From Calliopsis andreniformis (taxonomy: Eukaryota > Arthropoda > Insecta > Hymenoptera > Andrenidae), in NCBI RefSeq assembly GCF_051401765.1, contig NW_027480440.1, positions 2,108,001 to 2,172,000 of the forward strand: 64,000 nucleotides of DNA. The letters are read 5' to 3'. This document shows positions 25,301-39,113 of the stretch, piece after piece. Numbering within the stretch: the stretch's first letter is position 1; every line of letters starts with the position of its first letter. The notes under the pieces were generated by a model. The model saw only the letters and a list, made by a program, of their open reading frames with translations. It did no database searches and was not told where the DNA came from. A program made the translations under genes and the position numbers.

Positions 25301-28300
25301 AGGATTGGGTGTTGAGAATTGATGTTTGAGGATTGAGATCTGAAAGTTGAAGAATGTGGATTGAGTATTTAAAACTGTGAATTAAGGATATACTGTTGAG
25401 GATTGAGAATTGAGGATTGAGGATTGAGGTTAGAAGATTGTGGATTGAGGATTGAGGATTGAGGATTGAGGATTGAGGATTGAGGGTTGTGGATTGAGAA
25501 TTGAGGATTGAGGATTGAGGATTGAGGATTGAGGATTGATGATTGAGGATTGAGGATTGAGGATTGAGGAATGAGGGTTGAGGATTCAGGATTGAGGTTT
25601 GAGGATTGAGGATTGATGATTGAGGATTGAGGAATGAGGACTGATGATTGAGGATTGAGGATTGATGGCTGCAGATTGATGATTGAAGATAGAGAATTGA
25701 GGATTGAGTATTGAGGATTGAGGATTGAGAATTGAATATTGAGGATTGAGGATTGGGGATAGAATATTGTGGACTGAGGGTTGAGGATTGGGTGTTGAGA
25801 ATTGATGTCTGAGGATTGAGATCTGAATGTTGACGATTGTGGATTGAGTATTTAAAACTGTGAATTAAGGATATACTGTTGAGGATTGAGAATAGAGGAT
25901 TGAGGATTGAGGTTTGAGGATTGAGGATTGAGGATTGAGGATTGAGGATTGAGGATTACTGATTGAGGATTGAGGATTGACGATTGAGGATTGAGGATCG
26001 AGGGTTGAGGATTGAGGATTGAGGATTGAGGATTCAGGATTGAGGATTGATGATTGAGGATTGAGAATTGAGGATTGAGGAATGAGCGTTGAGGATTGAG
26101 GATTGAGGTTTGAGGATTGAGGATTGAGGATTGAGGATTGAGTATTGAGGACGGAGGATTGAGTATTGAGGATTGATGGCTGCAGATTGACGATTGAAGA
26201 TAGAGTATTGAGGATTGAGTATTGCGGATTGAGGATTGAGGATTGAGGATTGAGAATTGAATATTGAGGACTGATGATTGGGGATTGAGGATTGAGGATT
26301 GAGGATTGAGGATTGAGGATTGAGGATAGAGGATTGAGGACTGAGGAATGAGAATTGAGGACTGGGGGTTGAGGATGAGTGTTGCGAATTGAGGAGGGTG
26401 TATTGAATATTGAGGATTGAAGTTTGGGGACTGACGATTGAGGATTGAGTATTGAGGATTGAGGACTGAGGATTGAGGATTGATGATTGAGGATTGAGGA
26501 TTCAGGATTGAGGTTTGAGGATTGAGGATTGAGGTTTGAGGATTGAGGATTGAGGATTGAGGATTGAGGATTGTGGATTGAGGATTGAGGACTGAGGATT
26601 GAGGATTGAGGATTGAGGATTGAGGATTGAGGATTGAGGATTGAGGGTTGAGTACTGAGGATTGAGGATTGAGGATTGGGGATTGAGGATTGATGATTGA
26701 AGATTGAGGATTGAGGACTGAGGATTGAGGTTTGAGGATTGAGGATTGGGGATTGAGGATTGTGTACTGAGGATTGAGGATTGAGTATTGATGATTGAGT
26801 ATAGAGGATTGAAGATTGAGGACTGAGGGTTGAGCATTGAGTGCTGAGAGTTGTTGTTCGTAGACTGAGATTTGAAGAATGAGGATTGAGTATTGAATAG
26901 TGAGAATTGAAGCTATTTTATTGAGGATTGACGATTGAGGATTGATGATTGAAGATTGAGGATTAATGGTTGAGGATTGAGGATTGAAGATTGAGGATTG
27001 AAGAGTGAGGGTTGAGGATTGAGTGTTGAGGATGGAGGATTGAGGATTAAGGATTGAGGACTGAGGATTGAGGATTGAGGATTGATGGCTGCAGATTGAT
27101 GATTGAAGATTGAGAATTGAGGATTGATTATTGAGGATTGAGGATTCAGGATTGAGAATTGAATATTGAGGATTGAGGGTTGGGGATAGAAGATTGTGGA
27201 CGGAGGATTGAGGAGTGAAGAATGAGGGTTGAGGATTGATTATTGAGGATTGAGGATTGGGGATTGCGGATTGAGGATTGATGATTGAGGATTGAGGATT
27301 GAGGATTGAGGATTGAAGATTGAGGATTGAGGATTGAGGATTGAGGGTTGAGGGTTGAGGAATGAGGGTTGAGGATTGAGGATTGAGGTTTGATGGCTGC
27401 AGATTGATGATTGAAGATTGAGAATTGAGGATTGAGTTTTGGGGATGGTAGGTTGGGGACTGAGGGTTGAGGATTGGGTGTTGAGAATTGATGTTTGAGG
27501 ATTGAGATCTGAATGTCGAAGATTGTGGATTGAGTATTTAAAACTGTGAATTAGGGATATACTGTTGAGGATTGAAGATTGAGGAATGAGTGTTGAGGAT
27601 TGAGGATTGAGGATTGAGGATTGCGGATTGAGGATTGATGATTGAGGATTGAGGATTGAGGATTAAGGATTCAGGATTGAGGATTGAGGATTGTAGATCG
27701 AGGATTGAGGCCTGCGGATTGAAGATTGATGACTGAGGACTGAGTGTTGAGGTTTCAGGGTTGAGGATTGAGGATTGAGCATTGAATATTGAGGATTGAG
27801 ATTCGTGGACTGAGGTATGAACATTAACGGTTGAGGATTGAGGACTGAGATTTGAGGATTGAGGATAGAGGATTGGGCACTGAGGATTGAGGTTTGAGCA
27901 TTGAGATTTGAATATTGAAAATTGAGGGTTGAGTACTGAAAACTGAGAATAGAGGATATACTGTTGAGCTTTGAGAATTGAGGGTTGAGGATTGAGCTTT
28001 GAGGATTGAGCGTTGAGGATTGAGGATTCAGGATTGAGGTTTGAGGATTGAGGATTGATGATTGAGGATTGAGTTTTGAGGATTGAGGATTAAGGATTGA
28101 ATATTGAGGATTGAGGGTTGAGGATTGAGGATTGAGGATTGAGGATTGAGGATTGAGGATTGAGCATTGATGATAGAGTATAGAGGATTGAAGGTTGAGG
28201 ACTCAGTGTTGAGCATTGAGTGCTGAGAATTGTTGTTTGTATACTGAGATTTGAAGAATGAGGATTGAGTATTGAATACTGAGAATAGAAGCTATTTTAT

Positions 28301-31300
28301 TGAGGATTGACGATTGAGGATTGATGATTCAGGATTGAGGATTGATGGCTGAGGATTGAGGATTGAAGATTGAGGCTTGAGGACTGAGGAATGAGAATTG
28401 AGGACTGGGGGTTGCGGATGAGTGTTGCGAATTGAGGAGGGTGTATTGAATATTGAGGATTGAAGTTTGGGGACTGACGATTGAGAATTGAGTATTGAGG
28501 ATTGAGGATTGAGGATTGAGGATTGAGTATTGAGGATTGAGGAATGAGCGCTGAGGATTTAGGATTGAGGTTTGAGGATTGAGGATTGAAGATTGAGGGT
28601 TGAGGATTGAGGATTGAGGATTGAGGATTGAGGATTGAGGGTTGATGATTGAGGATTAAGGATTGAGGATTGAGGATTGAGGTTTGAGGATTGAGGATCG
28701 AGTACTGAGGATTGAGGATTGAATATTGATGATTGAGTATAGAGGATTCAAGATTGAAGACTGAGGGTTGAGCATTGTGTGCTGAGAATTGTTGTTCGTA
28801 GACTGAGATTTGAAGAATGAGGACTGAGTATTGAATAGTGAGAATTGAAGCTATTTTATTGAGGATTGACGATTGAGGATAGATGATTGAAGATTGAGGG
28901 TTAATGTTTGAGGATTGAGTATTGAAGATTGAGGATTGAAGAGTGAGGGTTGAGGATTGAGGGTTGAGGGTTGAGGATTGAGGGTTGAGGGCTGAGGATT
29001 GAGGATTGAGGATTGATGGCTGCAGATTGATGATTGAAGTTTGAGAATTGAGGATTGAGTATTGAGGATTGAGGATTGAGGATTGAGGATTGAGAATTGA
29101 ATATTGAGGATTGAGTGTTGGAAATAGAATATTGTGGACTGGGGATTGAGGATTGGGTGTTGAGAATTGATGTTTGAGAATTGAGATCTGAAAGTTGAAG
29201 ATTGTGGATTGTGTATTTAAAACTGTGAACTAAGGATATACTGTTGAGGATTGAGAATTGAGAATGGAGTATTGACGATTGAGGATTGAGGTTTGAGGAT
29301 TGAGGATTGAGGATTCAGGATTGAGGATTGAGGATTGAGGATTGATGATTGAAGATTGAGGATTGAGGAATGAGGATTGAGGGTTGAGGATTGAGGATTG
29401 AGGATTGAGGATTGAGTATTGAGGACTGATGATTGAGGATTGAGGATTGAGGATTGAGGAATGAGGGTTGAGGATTGAGGATTGAGGATTGAGGATTGAG
29501 GATTGAGGATTGAGGATTGAGGATTGAGGATTGAGGATTGAGGATTAAGGATTCAGGATTGAGGATTGAGCATTGAGGATTGAGGATTGAGGGTTGTGGA
29601 TTGAGGATTGAGGATTGAGGGTTGTGGATTGAGGATTGAGGATTGAGGATTGAGGATTGAGGATTGATGATTGAGGATTGAGGATTGAGGATTGAGGAAT
29701 GAGGGTTGCGGATTGAGGATTGAGGTTTGAGGCTTGAGGATTGAGGATTGAGGATTGAGAATTGAGGACAGAGGATTGAGGATTGAGGATTGATGGCTGC
29801 AGATTGATGATTGAAGATAGAGAATTGAGGATTGAGTATTGCGGATTGAGGATTGAGGATTGAGAATTGAATATTGAGGATTGAGGAATATTGATAGAAT
29901 ATTGTGGACTGAGGGTTGAGGATTGGGTGTCGAGAATTGATGTTTGACGATTGAGATCTGAATGTTGATGATTGTGGATTGAGTATTTAAAACTGTGAAT
30001 TAAGGATATACTGTTGAGGATTGAGAATTGACGATAGAAGGATTGAGGTTTGAGGATTGAGGATAGAGGATTGAGGATTGAGGATTGAGGATTGAGGTTT
30101 GAGGATTGAGGATTGAGGATTGAGGATTGAGGATTGAGGATTGATGACTGAGGATTGAGGATTGAGGATTGAGGATTGAGGATCGAGGATTGAGAATTGA
30201 GGATTGAGGATTGAGGGTTGAGGATTGAGGATTGAGGATTGAGGATTGAGGATTGAGGGTTGATGATTGAGGATTAAGGATTGAGGATTGAGGATTGAGG
30301 TTTGAGGATTGAGGATCGAGTACTGAGGATTGAGGATTGAATATTGATGATTGAGTATAGAGGATTGAAGATTGAGGACTGAGGGTTGAGCATTGTGTGC
30401 TGAGAATTGTTGTTCGTAGACTGAGATTTGAAGAATGAGGACTGAGTATTGAATAGTGAGAATTGAAGCTATTTTATTGAGGATTGACGATTGAGGATAG
30501 ATGATTGAAGATTGAGGATTAATGTTTGAGGATTGAGTATTGAAGATTGAGGATTGAAGAGTGAGGGTTGAGGATTGAGGGTTGAGGGTTGAGGATTGAG
30601 GGTTGAGGGCTGAGGATTGAGGATTGAGGATTGATGGCTGCAGATTGATGATTGAAGTTTGAGAATTGAGGATTGAGTATTGAGGATTGAGGATTGAGGA
30701 TTGAGAATTGAATATTGAGGATTGAGTGTTGGAAATAGAATATTGTGGACTGAGGATTGAGGATTGGGTGTTGAGAATTGATGTTTGAGTATTGAGATCT
30801 GAATGTTGAAGATTGTGGATTGAGTACTTAAAACTGTGAATTAAGGATATACTGTTGAGGATTCAGAATTGAGGATTGAGGATTGATGTTTGATGATTGA
30901 GGATTGAGGATTGAGGATTGAGGATTGAGGATTGAGGATTGAGGATGGAGGATTTAGGACTGAGGATTGCGCATTGAGGAATGAGGGTTGAGGATTGAGG
31001 ATTGAGGTTTGATGGCTGCAGATTGATGATTGAAGATTGAGAATTGAGGATTGAGTTTTGGGGATGGAAGGTTGGGGACTGAGGGTTGAGGATTGGGTGT
31101 TGAGAATTGATGTTTGAGGATTGAGATCTGAAAGTTGAAGAATGTGGATTGAGTATTTAAAACTGTGAATTAAGGATATACTGTTGAGGATTGAGATCTG
31201 AGAAGTTGAAGATTGTGGATTGAGTATTTAAAACTGTGAATTAAGGATATACTGTTGAGGATTGAGAATTGAGGATTGAGGATTGAAATTTGATGGCTGC

Positions 31301-31491
31301 AGATTGATGATTGAAGTTTGAGAATTGAGGATTGAATGTTGGGGATAGAAGTTTGGGAACTGAGGGTTGAGGATTGGGTGTTGAGAATTGATGTTTGAGG
31401 ATTGAGATCTGAAAGTTCAAGATTGTGGATTGAGTATTTAAAACTGTGAATAAAGGATATACTGTTGAGGATTGAGAATTGAGGATTGAGG
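16351..31491 (+). repeat. Large block B, second copy of the ~16 kb direct duplication
   Basis: B is collinear with block A. Relative to A it has an extra 98 bp near 17040-17140, keeps 1,022 bp missing from A (inside 19440-20470), lacks 98 bp at about 21993, lacks the 1,680-bp insertion of A, and lacks 42 bp near 30205. Otherwise landmarks fall at the predicted places: M sites AGGCCT at 20627 and 27708 match A 3157 and 10336. N sites at 21210, 21867, 22518, 23805, 26912, 28291, 28850 and 30468 match those of A. The first part (16881-18170) has an unusual cluster of indels, annotated separately. Confidence 0.9.
16881..18170 (+). other. Indel-rich patch at the start of block B
   Basis: Compared with block A and with the related 32400-33100 segment, this stretch has a 10-bp exact tandem duplication (GAGTATTGAG twice, 16881-16900) followed by many 1-2 base changes in length. 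Examples are GAAGATGTGG for GAAGATTGTGG, GATTGGGTTGAG for GATTGGGTGTTGAG, GTGAATAAGG for GTGAATTAAGG, TATGAGATTGAGGG, GTTTGAGTTTGGG, GACTGAGATAG, GATGTTGAGG, TATTTAAACTG and TTGAGGTTGAGG. The small changes sum to -10, cancelling the insertion. After subtracting a 98-bp in-register difference, the offset to A is restored exactly. Elsewhere such indels are rare, so this patch may be an assembly or consensus artefact. Confidence 0.8.
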
Positions 31492-33163
31492 ATTGAGGTT
31501 TGATGATTGAGGATTGAGGATTGAGGATTGAGGATTGAGGATTGAGGATTGAGGATTGAGGATTGAGGACTGAGGATTGAGGATTGAGGATTGAGGATTG
31601 AGGATTGAGGTTTGAGGATTGACGATTGAGGATTGAGGTTTGAGGATTGAGGATTGAGTATTGACGATTGATAATTGAGGATTGAGGATTGAGGATTAAT
31701 GATTAAAGATTGAGGATTGAGGATTGAGGATTGAGGATTGAGGATTGAGGATTGAGGATTGAGGATTGAGTATTGAGGATTGATGATTGAGGATTGAGGA
31801 TTGAAGATTGAGGAATGAGTGTTGAGGATTGAGGATTGATGATTGAGGATTGCGGATTGAGGATTGATGATTGAATATTGAGGATTGAGGATTAAGGATT
31901 CAGGATTGAGGATTGAGGATCGTAGATCGAGGATTGAGGCCTGCGGATTGAAGATGGATGACTGAGGACTGAGTGTTGAGGTTTCAGGGTTGAGGATTGA
32001 GAATTGAGCACTGAATATTGAGGATTGAGAATCGTGGACTGAGGTATGAACATTAACGGTTGAGGATTGTGGACTGAGATTTGAGGATTGAGGATTGAGG
32101 ATTGGGCACTGAGGATTGAGGTTTGAGCATTGAGATTTGAATATTGAAAATTGAAGTTTGAGAATTGAAAACTGAGCATAGAGGATATACTGTTGAGCTT
32201 TGAGAATTGAGGGTTGAGGATTGAGCTTTGAGAATTGATGTTTGAGGATTGAGATCTGAAAGTTGAAGAATGTGGATTGAGTATTTAAAACTGTGAATTA
32301 AGGATATACTGTTGAGGATTGAGATCTGAAAGCTGAAGATTGTGGATTGAGTATTTAAAACTGTGAATTAAGGATATACTGTTGAGGATTGAGAATTGAG
32401 GATTGAGGATTGAGGTTTGAGGTTTGATGGCTGCAGATTGATGATTGACGTATGAGAATTGAGGATTGAATGTTGGGGATAGAAGTTTGGGAACTGAGGG
32501 TTGAGGATTGGGTGTTGAGAATTGATGTTTGAGGATTGAGATCTGAAAGTTCAAGATTTTGGATTGAGTATTTAAAACTGTGAATTAAGAATATACTGTT
32601 GAGGATTGAGAATTGAGGATTGAGGTTTGAGGTTTGAGGATTGAGGATTGAGGATTGAGGAATGAGGGTTGAGGATTGAGGATTGAGGATTGAGGGTTGA
32701 GGACTGATGACTGAGGATTGAGGATTGATGGCTGCAAATTGTTGACTGAAGATAGAGAATTGAGGATTGAGTATTGAGGATTGAGGATTGAGAATTGAAT
32801 ATTGAGGATTGAGGATTGGCGATAGAATATTGTGGACTGAGGTTTGAGGATTGGGTGTTGAGAATTGATGTTTGAGGATTGAGATCTGAATGTCGAAGAT
32901 TGTGGATTGAGTATTTAAAACTGTGAATTAGGGATGTACTGTTGAGGATTGAAGATTGAGGAATGAGTGTTGAGGATTGAGGATTGAGGATTGAGGATTG
33001 CGGATTGAGGATTGATGATTGAGGATTGAGGATTGAGGATTGAAGATTGAGGATTGAGGATTGAGGATTGAGGATTGAGGATTGAGGGTTGAGGATTGAG
33101 GATTGAGGATTGAGGATTGAGGATTGTTGATTGAGGATTGAGGATTGAGGATTGAGGATTGAG
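31492..33163 (+). repeat. Mixed block: monomer run, M subtype cassette, P doublet, then A-like sequence
   Basis: Starts with a near-pure run containing GACGATTGATAATTG and TTAATGATTAAAG (31650-31710), then an M cassette of the GATCGTAGATCG type (AGGCCT 31937) and a P doublet near 32290-32380. From about 32420 it follows block A at offset 31370, for example GGGATGTACT at 1561 and 32931. The first half is shared with 41111-42050 and 58200-59060. Confidence 0.8.
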
Positions 33164-36138
33164 GATTGAGGATTGAGGATTGAGGATTGAGGATTGAGGA
33201 TTGAGGGTTGAGGATTGAGGACTGAGGATTGAGGATTGAGGATGGAGGATTGAGGATTGAGGTTTGAGGATTGGTGATTGAGGATTGAGGATTGAGGATT
33301 AAGGATTCAGGATTGAGGTTTGAGGATTGAGGATTGAGGATTGAGGGTTGAGGATTGAGGATTGAGGATAGAGGATTGGGGATTGATGATTGAGGATTGA
33401 GGATTGAGTATTGAGGAATGAGGGTTGCGGATTGAGGATTGAGGTTTGAGGATTGAGGATTGAGGATTGAGGATTGAGGATTGAGGACAGAGGTTTGAGG
33501 ATTGAGGATTGATGGCTGCAGATTGATAACTGAAGATAGAGAATTGAGGATTGAGTATTGCTGATTGAGGATTGACGATTGAGAATTGAATATTAAGGAT
33601 TGAGGATTGGGGATAAAATTTTGTGAACTGAGTGTTGAGGATTGGGAGTTGACAATTGATGTTTGAGGATTGAGATCTGAATGTTGAAGATTGTGGATTG
33701 AGTATTTAAAACTGTGAATTACGGATATACTGGTGAGGATTGAGAATTAATGATTGAGGATTGAGGTTTGAGGATTGAGGATTGAGGATTGAGGATAGAG
33801 GATTGAGGATTGAGGATTGAGGGTTGAGGATTGAGGATTGAGGATTGGGGATTCAGGATTGAGGATTGAGGACTGAGGATTGAGGATTGAGGATTGAGGA
33901 TTGAGGTTTGAGGATTGGTGATTGAGGATTGAGGATTGAGGATTAAGGATTCAGGATTGAGGATTGAGGATTGAGGATTGAGGATTGAGGGTTGAGGATT
34001 GAGGATTGAGGATTGAGGATTGGGGATTGATGATTGAGGATTGAGGATTGAGTATTGAGGAATGAGGGTTGCGGATTGAGGATTGAGGTTTGAGGATTGA
34101 GGATTGAGGATTGAGGATTGAAGATTGAGGACAGAGGTTTGAGGATTGAGGATTGATGGCTGCAGATTGATAACTGAAGATAGAGAATGGAGGATTGAGT
34201 ATTGCGGATTGAGGATTGAGGATTGAGAATTGAATATTAAGGATTGAGGATTGGGGATAAAATATTGTGAACTGAGTGTTGAGGATTGGGTGTTGACAAT
34301 TGATGTTTGAGGATTGAGATATGAATGTTGAAGATTGTGGATTGAGTATTTAAAACTGTGAATTAAGGATATACTGTTGAGGATTGAGAATTAAGGATTG
34401 AGGATTGAGGTTTGAGGGTTGAGGATTGAGGATTGAGGATAGAGGATTGAGGATTGAGGATTGAGGGTTGAGGATTGAGGATTGAGGATTGGGGATTGAG
34501 GATTGAGGATTGAGGATTGACGATTGAGGATTGAGGATTGAGGATTGAGGATTGAGGATTGAGGATTGAGGATTGAGGAATGAGGGTTGAGTATTGAGGA
34601 TTGAGGTTTGATGGCTGCAGATTGATGATTGAAGATTGAGAATTGAGGATTGAGTTTTGGGGATGGAAGGTTGGGGACTGAGGGTTGAGGATTGGGTGTT
34701 GAGAATTGATGTTTGAGGATTGAGATCTGAAAGTTGAAGAATGTGGATTGAGTATTTAAAACTGTGAATTAAGGATATACTGTTGAAGATTGAGGTCTGA
34801 AAGTTGAAGATTGTGGATTGAGTATTTAAAACTGTGAATTAAGGATATACTGTTGAGGATTGAGAATTGAGGATTGAGGATTGAGGTTTGATGGCTGCAG
34901 ATTGATGATTGAAGTTTGAGAATTGAGGATTGAATGTTGGGGATAGAAGTTTGGGAACTGAGGGTTGAGGATTGGGTGTTGAGAATTGATGTTTGAGGAT
35001 TGAGATCTGAAAGTTCAAGATTGTGGATTGAGTATTTAAAACTGTGAATTAAGGATATACTGTTGAGGATTGAGAATTGAGGATTGAGGTTTGAGGTTTG
35101 AGGATTGAGGATTGAGGATAGAGGAATGAGGGTTGAGGATTGAGGATTGAGGGTTGAGGACTGATGACTGAGGATTGAGGATTGATGGCTGCAGATTGTT
35201 GACTGAAGATAGAGAATTGAGGATTGAGTATTGAGGATTGAGGATTGAGAATTGAATATTGAGGATTGAGGATTGGGGATAGAATATTGTGGACTGAGGT
35301 TTGAGGATTGGGTGTTGAGAATTGATGTTTGAGGATTGAGATCTGAATGTCGAAGATTGTGGATTGAGTATTTAAAACTGTGAATTAGGGATATACTGTT
35401 GAGGATTGAAGATTGAGGAATGAGTGTTGAGGATTGAGGATTGAGGATTGAGGATTGCGGATTGAGGATTGATGATTGAGGATTGAGGATTGAGGATTAA
35501 GGATTCAGGATTGAGGATTGAGGATTGTAGATCGAGGATTGAGGCCTGCGGATTGAAGATTGATGACTGAGGACTGAGTGTTGAGGTTTCAGGGTTGAGG
35601 ATTGAGGATTGAGCATTGAATATTGAGGATTGAGATTCGTGGACTGAGGTATGAACATTAACGGTTGAGGATTGAGGACTGAGATTTGAGGATTGAGGAT
35701 TGGGCACTGAGGATTGAGGTTTGAGCATTGAGATTTGAATATTGAAAATTGAGGGTTGAGTACTGAAAACTGAGCATAGAGGATACACTGTTGAGCTTTG
35801 AGAATTGAGGGTTGAGGATTGAGCTATGAGATTTGAGGATTGAGGATTGAGGATTCAGGATTGAGGTTTGAGGATTGAGGATTGATGATTGAGGATTGAG
35901 GATTGAGGATTGAGGATTAAGGATTGAATATTGAGGATTGAGGGTTGAGGATTGAGGATTGAGTATTGAGGATTGAGGATTGAGGATTGAGCATTGATGA
36001 TAGAGTATAGAGGATTGAAGGTTGAGGACTGAGTGTTGAGCATTGAGTGCTGAGAATTGTTGTTTGTATACTGAGATTTGAAGAATGAGGATTGAGTATT
36101 GAATACTGAGAATAGAAGCTATTTTATTGAGGATTGAC
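33164..36138 (+). repeat. 2,975-bp higher-order unit, copy 1
   Basis: Pairs with 36139-39113 at an offset of exactly 2,975 bp (425 heptamers). The match covers 33164-36151 against 36139-39126. No difference was noticed at the landmarks compared, including rare words such as TTGCTGATTG with GACGATTGAG, GAGATATGAATG, ATTAATGATTG and the M and N cassettes (35542/38517 and 36118/39093). The unit corresponds to block B 18240-21230, and to block A 1800-3760 with 1,022 bp missing there. Confidence 0.92.
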
Positions 36139-39113
36139 GATTGAGGATTGAGGATTGAGGATTGAGGATTGAGGATTGAGGGTTGAGGATTGAGGACTGA
36201 GGATTGAGGATTGAGGATGGAGGATTGAGGATTGAGGTTTGAGGATTGGTGATTGAGGATTGAGGATTGAGGATTAAGGATTCAGGATTGAGGTTTGAGG
36301 ATTGAGGATTGAGGATTGAGGGTTGAGGATTGAGGATTGAGGATAGAGGATTGGGGATTGATGATTGAGGATTGAGGATTGAGTATTGAGGAATGAGGGT
36401 TGCGGATTGAGGATTGAGGTTTGAGGATTGAGGATTGAGGATTGAGGATTGAGGATTGAGGACAGAGGTTTGAGGATTGAGGATTGATGGCTGCAGATTG
36501 ATAACTGAAGATAGAGAATTGAGGATTGAGTATTGCTGATTGAGGATTGACGATTGAGAATTGAATATTAAGGATTGAGGATTGGGGATAAAATTTTGTG
36601 AACTGAGTGTTGAGGATTGGGAGTTGACAATTGATGTTTGAGGATTGAGATCTGAATGTTGAAGATTGTGGATTGAGTATTTAAAACTGTGAATTACGGA
36701 TATACTGGTGAGGATTGAGAATTAATGATTGAGGATTGAGGTTTGAGGATTGAGGATTGAGGATTGAGGATAGAGGATTGAGGATTGAGGATTGAGGGTT
36801 GAGGATTGAGGATTGAGGATTGGGGATTCAGGATTGAGGATTGAGGACTGAGGATTGAGGATTGAGGATTGAGGATTGAGGTTTGAGGATTGGTGATTGA
36901 GGATTGAGGATTGAGGATTAAGGATTCAGGATTGAGGATTGAGGATTGAGGATTGAGGATTGAGGGTTGAGGATTGAGGATTGAGGATTGAGGATTGGGG
37001 ATTGATGATTGAGGATTGAGGATTGAGTATTGAGGAATGAGGGTTGCGGATTGAGGATTGAGGTTTGAGGATTGAGGATTGAGGATTGAGGATTGAAGAT
37101 TGAGGACAGAGGTTTGAGGATTGAGGATTGATGGCTGCAGATTGATAACTGAAGATAGAGAATGGAGGATTGAGTATTGCGGATTGAGGATTGAGGATTG
37201 AGAATTGAATATTAAGGATTGAGGATTGGGGATAAAATATTGTGAACTGAGTGTTGAGGATTGGGTGTTGACAATTGATGTTTGAGGATTGAGATATGAA
37301 TGTTGAAGATTGTGGATTGAGTATTTAAAACTGTGAATTAAGGATATACTGTTGAGGATTGAGAATTAAGGATTGAGGATTGAGGTTTGAGGGTTGAGGA
37401 TTGAGGATTGAGGATAGAGGATTGAGGATTGAGGATTGAGGGTTGAGGATTGAGGATTGAGGATTGGGGATTGAGGATTGAGGATTGAGGATTGACGATT
37501 GAGGATTGAGGATTGAGGATTGAGGATTGAGGATTGAGGATTGAGGATTGAGGAATGAGGGTTGAGTATTGAGGATTGAGGTTTGATGGCTGCAGATTGA
37601 TGATTGAAGATTGAGAATTGAGGATTGAGTTTTGGGGATGGAAGGTTGGGGACTGAGGGTTGAGGATTGGGTGTTGAGAATTGATGTTTGAGGATTGAGA
37701 TCTGAAAGTTGAAGAATGTGGATTGAGTATTTAAAACTGTGAATTAAGGATATACTGTTGAAGATTGAGGTCTGAAAGTTGAAGATTGTGGATTGAGTAT
37801 TTAAAACTGTGAATTAAGGATATACTGTTGAGGATTGAGAATTGAGGATTGAGGATTGAGGTTTGATGGCTGCAGATTGATGATTGAAGTTTGAGAATTG
37901 AGGATTGAATGTTGGGGATAGAAGTTTGGGAACTGAGGGTTGAGGATTGGGTGTTGAGAATTGATGTTTGAGGATTGAGATCTGAAAGTTCAAGATTGTG
38001 GATTGAGTATTTAAAACTGTGAATTAAGGATATACTGTTGAGGATTGAGAATTGAGGATTGAGGTTTGAGGTTTGAGGATTGAGGATTGAGGATAGAGGA
38101 ATGAGGGTTGAGGATTGAGGATTGAGGGTTGAGGACTGATGACTGAGGATTGAGGATTGATGGCTGCAGATTGTTGACTGAAGATAGAGAATTGAGGATT
38201 GAGTATTGAGGATTGAGGATTGAGAATTGAATATTGAGGATTGAGGATTGGGGATAGAATATTGTGGACTGAGGTTTGAGGATTGGGTGTTGAGAATTGA
38301 TGTTTGAGGATTGAGATCTGAATGTCGAAGATTGTGGATTGAGTATTTAAAACTGTGAATTAGGGATATACTGTTGAGGATTGAAGATTGAGGAATGAGT
38401 GTTGAGGATTGAGGATTGAGGATTGAGGATTGCGGATTGAGGATTGATGATTGAGGATTGAGGATTGAGGATTAAGGATTCAGGATTGAGGATTGAGGAT
38501 TGTAGATCGAGGATTGAGGCCTGCGGATTGAAGATTGATGACTGAGGACTGAGTGTTGAGGTTTCAGGGTTGAGGATTGAGGATTGAGCATTGAATATTG
38601 AGGATTGAGATTCGTGGACTGAGGTATGAACATTAACGGTTGAGGATTGAGGACTGAGATTTGAGGATTGAGGATTGGGCACTGAGGATTGAGGTTTGAG
38701 CATTGAGATTTGAATATTGAAAATTGAGGGTTGAGTACTGAAAACTGAGCATAGAGGATACACTGTTGAGCTTTGAGAATTGAGGGTTGAGGATTGAGCT
38801 ATGAGATTTGAGGATTGAGGATTGAGGATTCAGGATTGAGGTTTGAGGATTGAGGATTGATGATTGAGGATTGAGGATTGAGGATTGAGGATTAAGGATT
38901 GAATATTGAGGATTGAGGGTTGAGGATTGAGGATTGAGTATTGAGGATTGAGGATTGAGGATTGAGCATTGATGATAGAGTATAGAGGATTGAAGGTTGA
39001 GGACTGAGTGTTGAGCATTGAGTGCTGAGAATTGTTGTTTGTATACTGAGATTTGAAGAATGAGGATTGAGTATTGAATACTGAGAATAGAAGCTATTTT
39101 ATTGAGGATTGAC
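36139..39113 (+). repeat. 2,975-bp higher-order unit, copy 2
   Basis: Direct neighbour of copy 1. The junction lies within 36139-36151, where the N cassette tail CGATTGAGG runs straight into pure monomers instead of TGATGATTCAGG, which follows the second copy at 39127. The breakpoint is inside identical heptamers, so the exact base cannot be fixed. Content repeats copy 1: seven P-type CTGCAG cassettes or doublets, one M and one N cassette. Confidence 0.92.
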
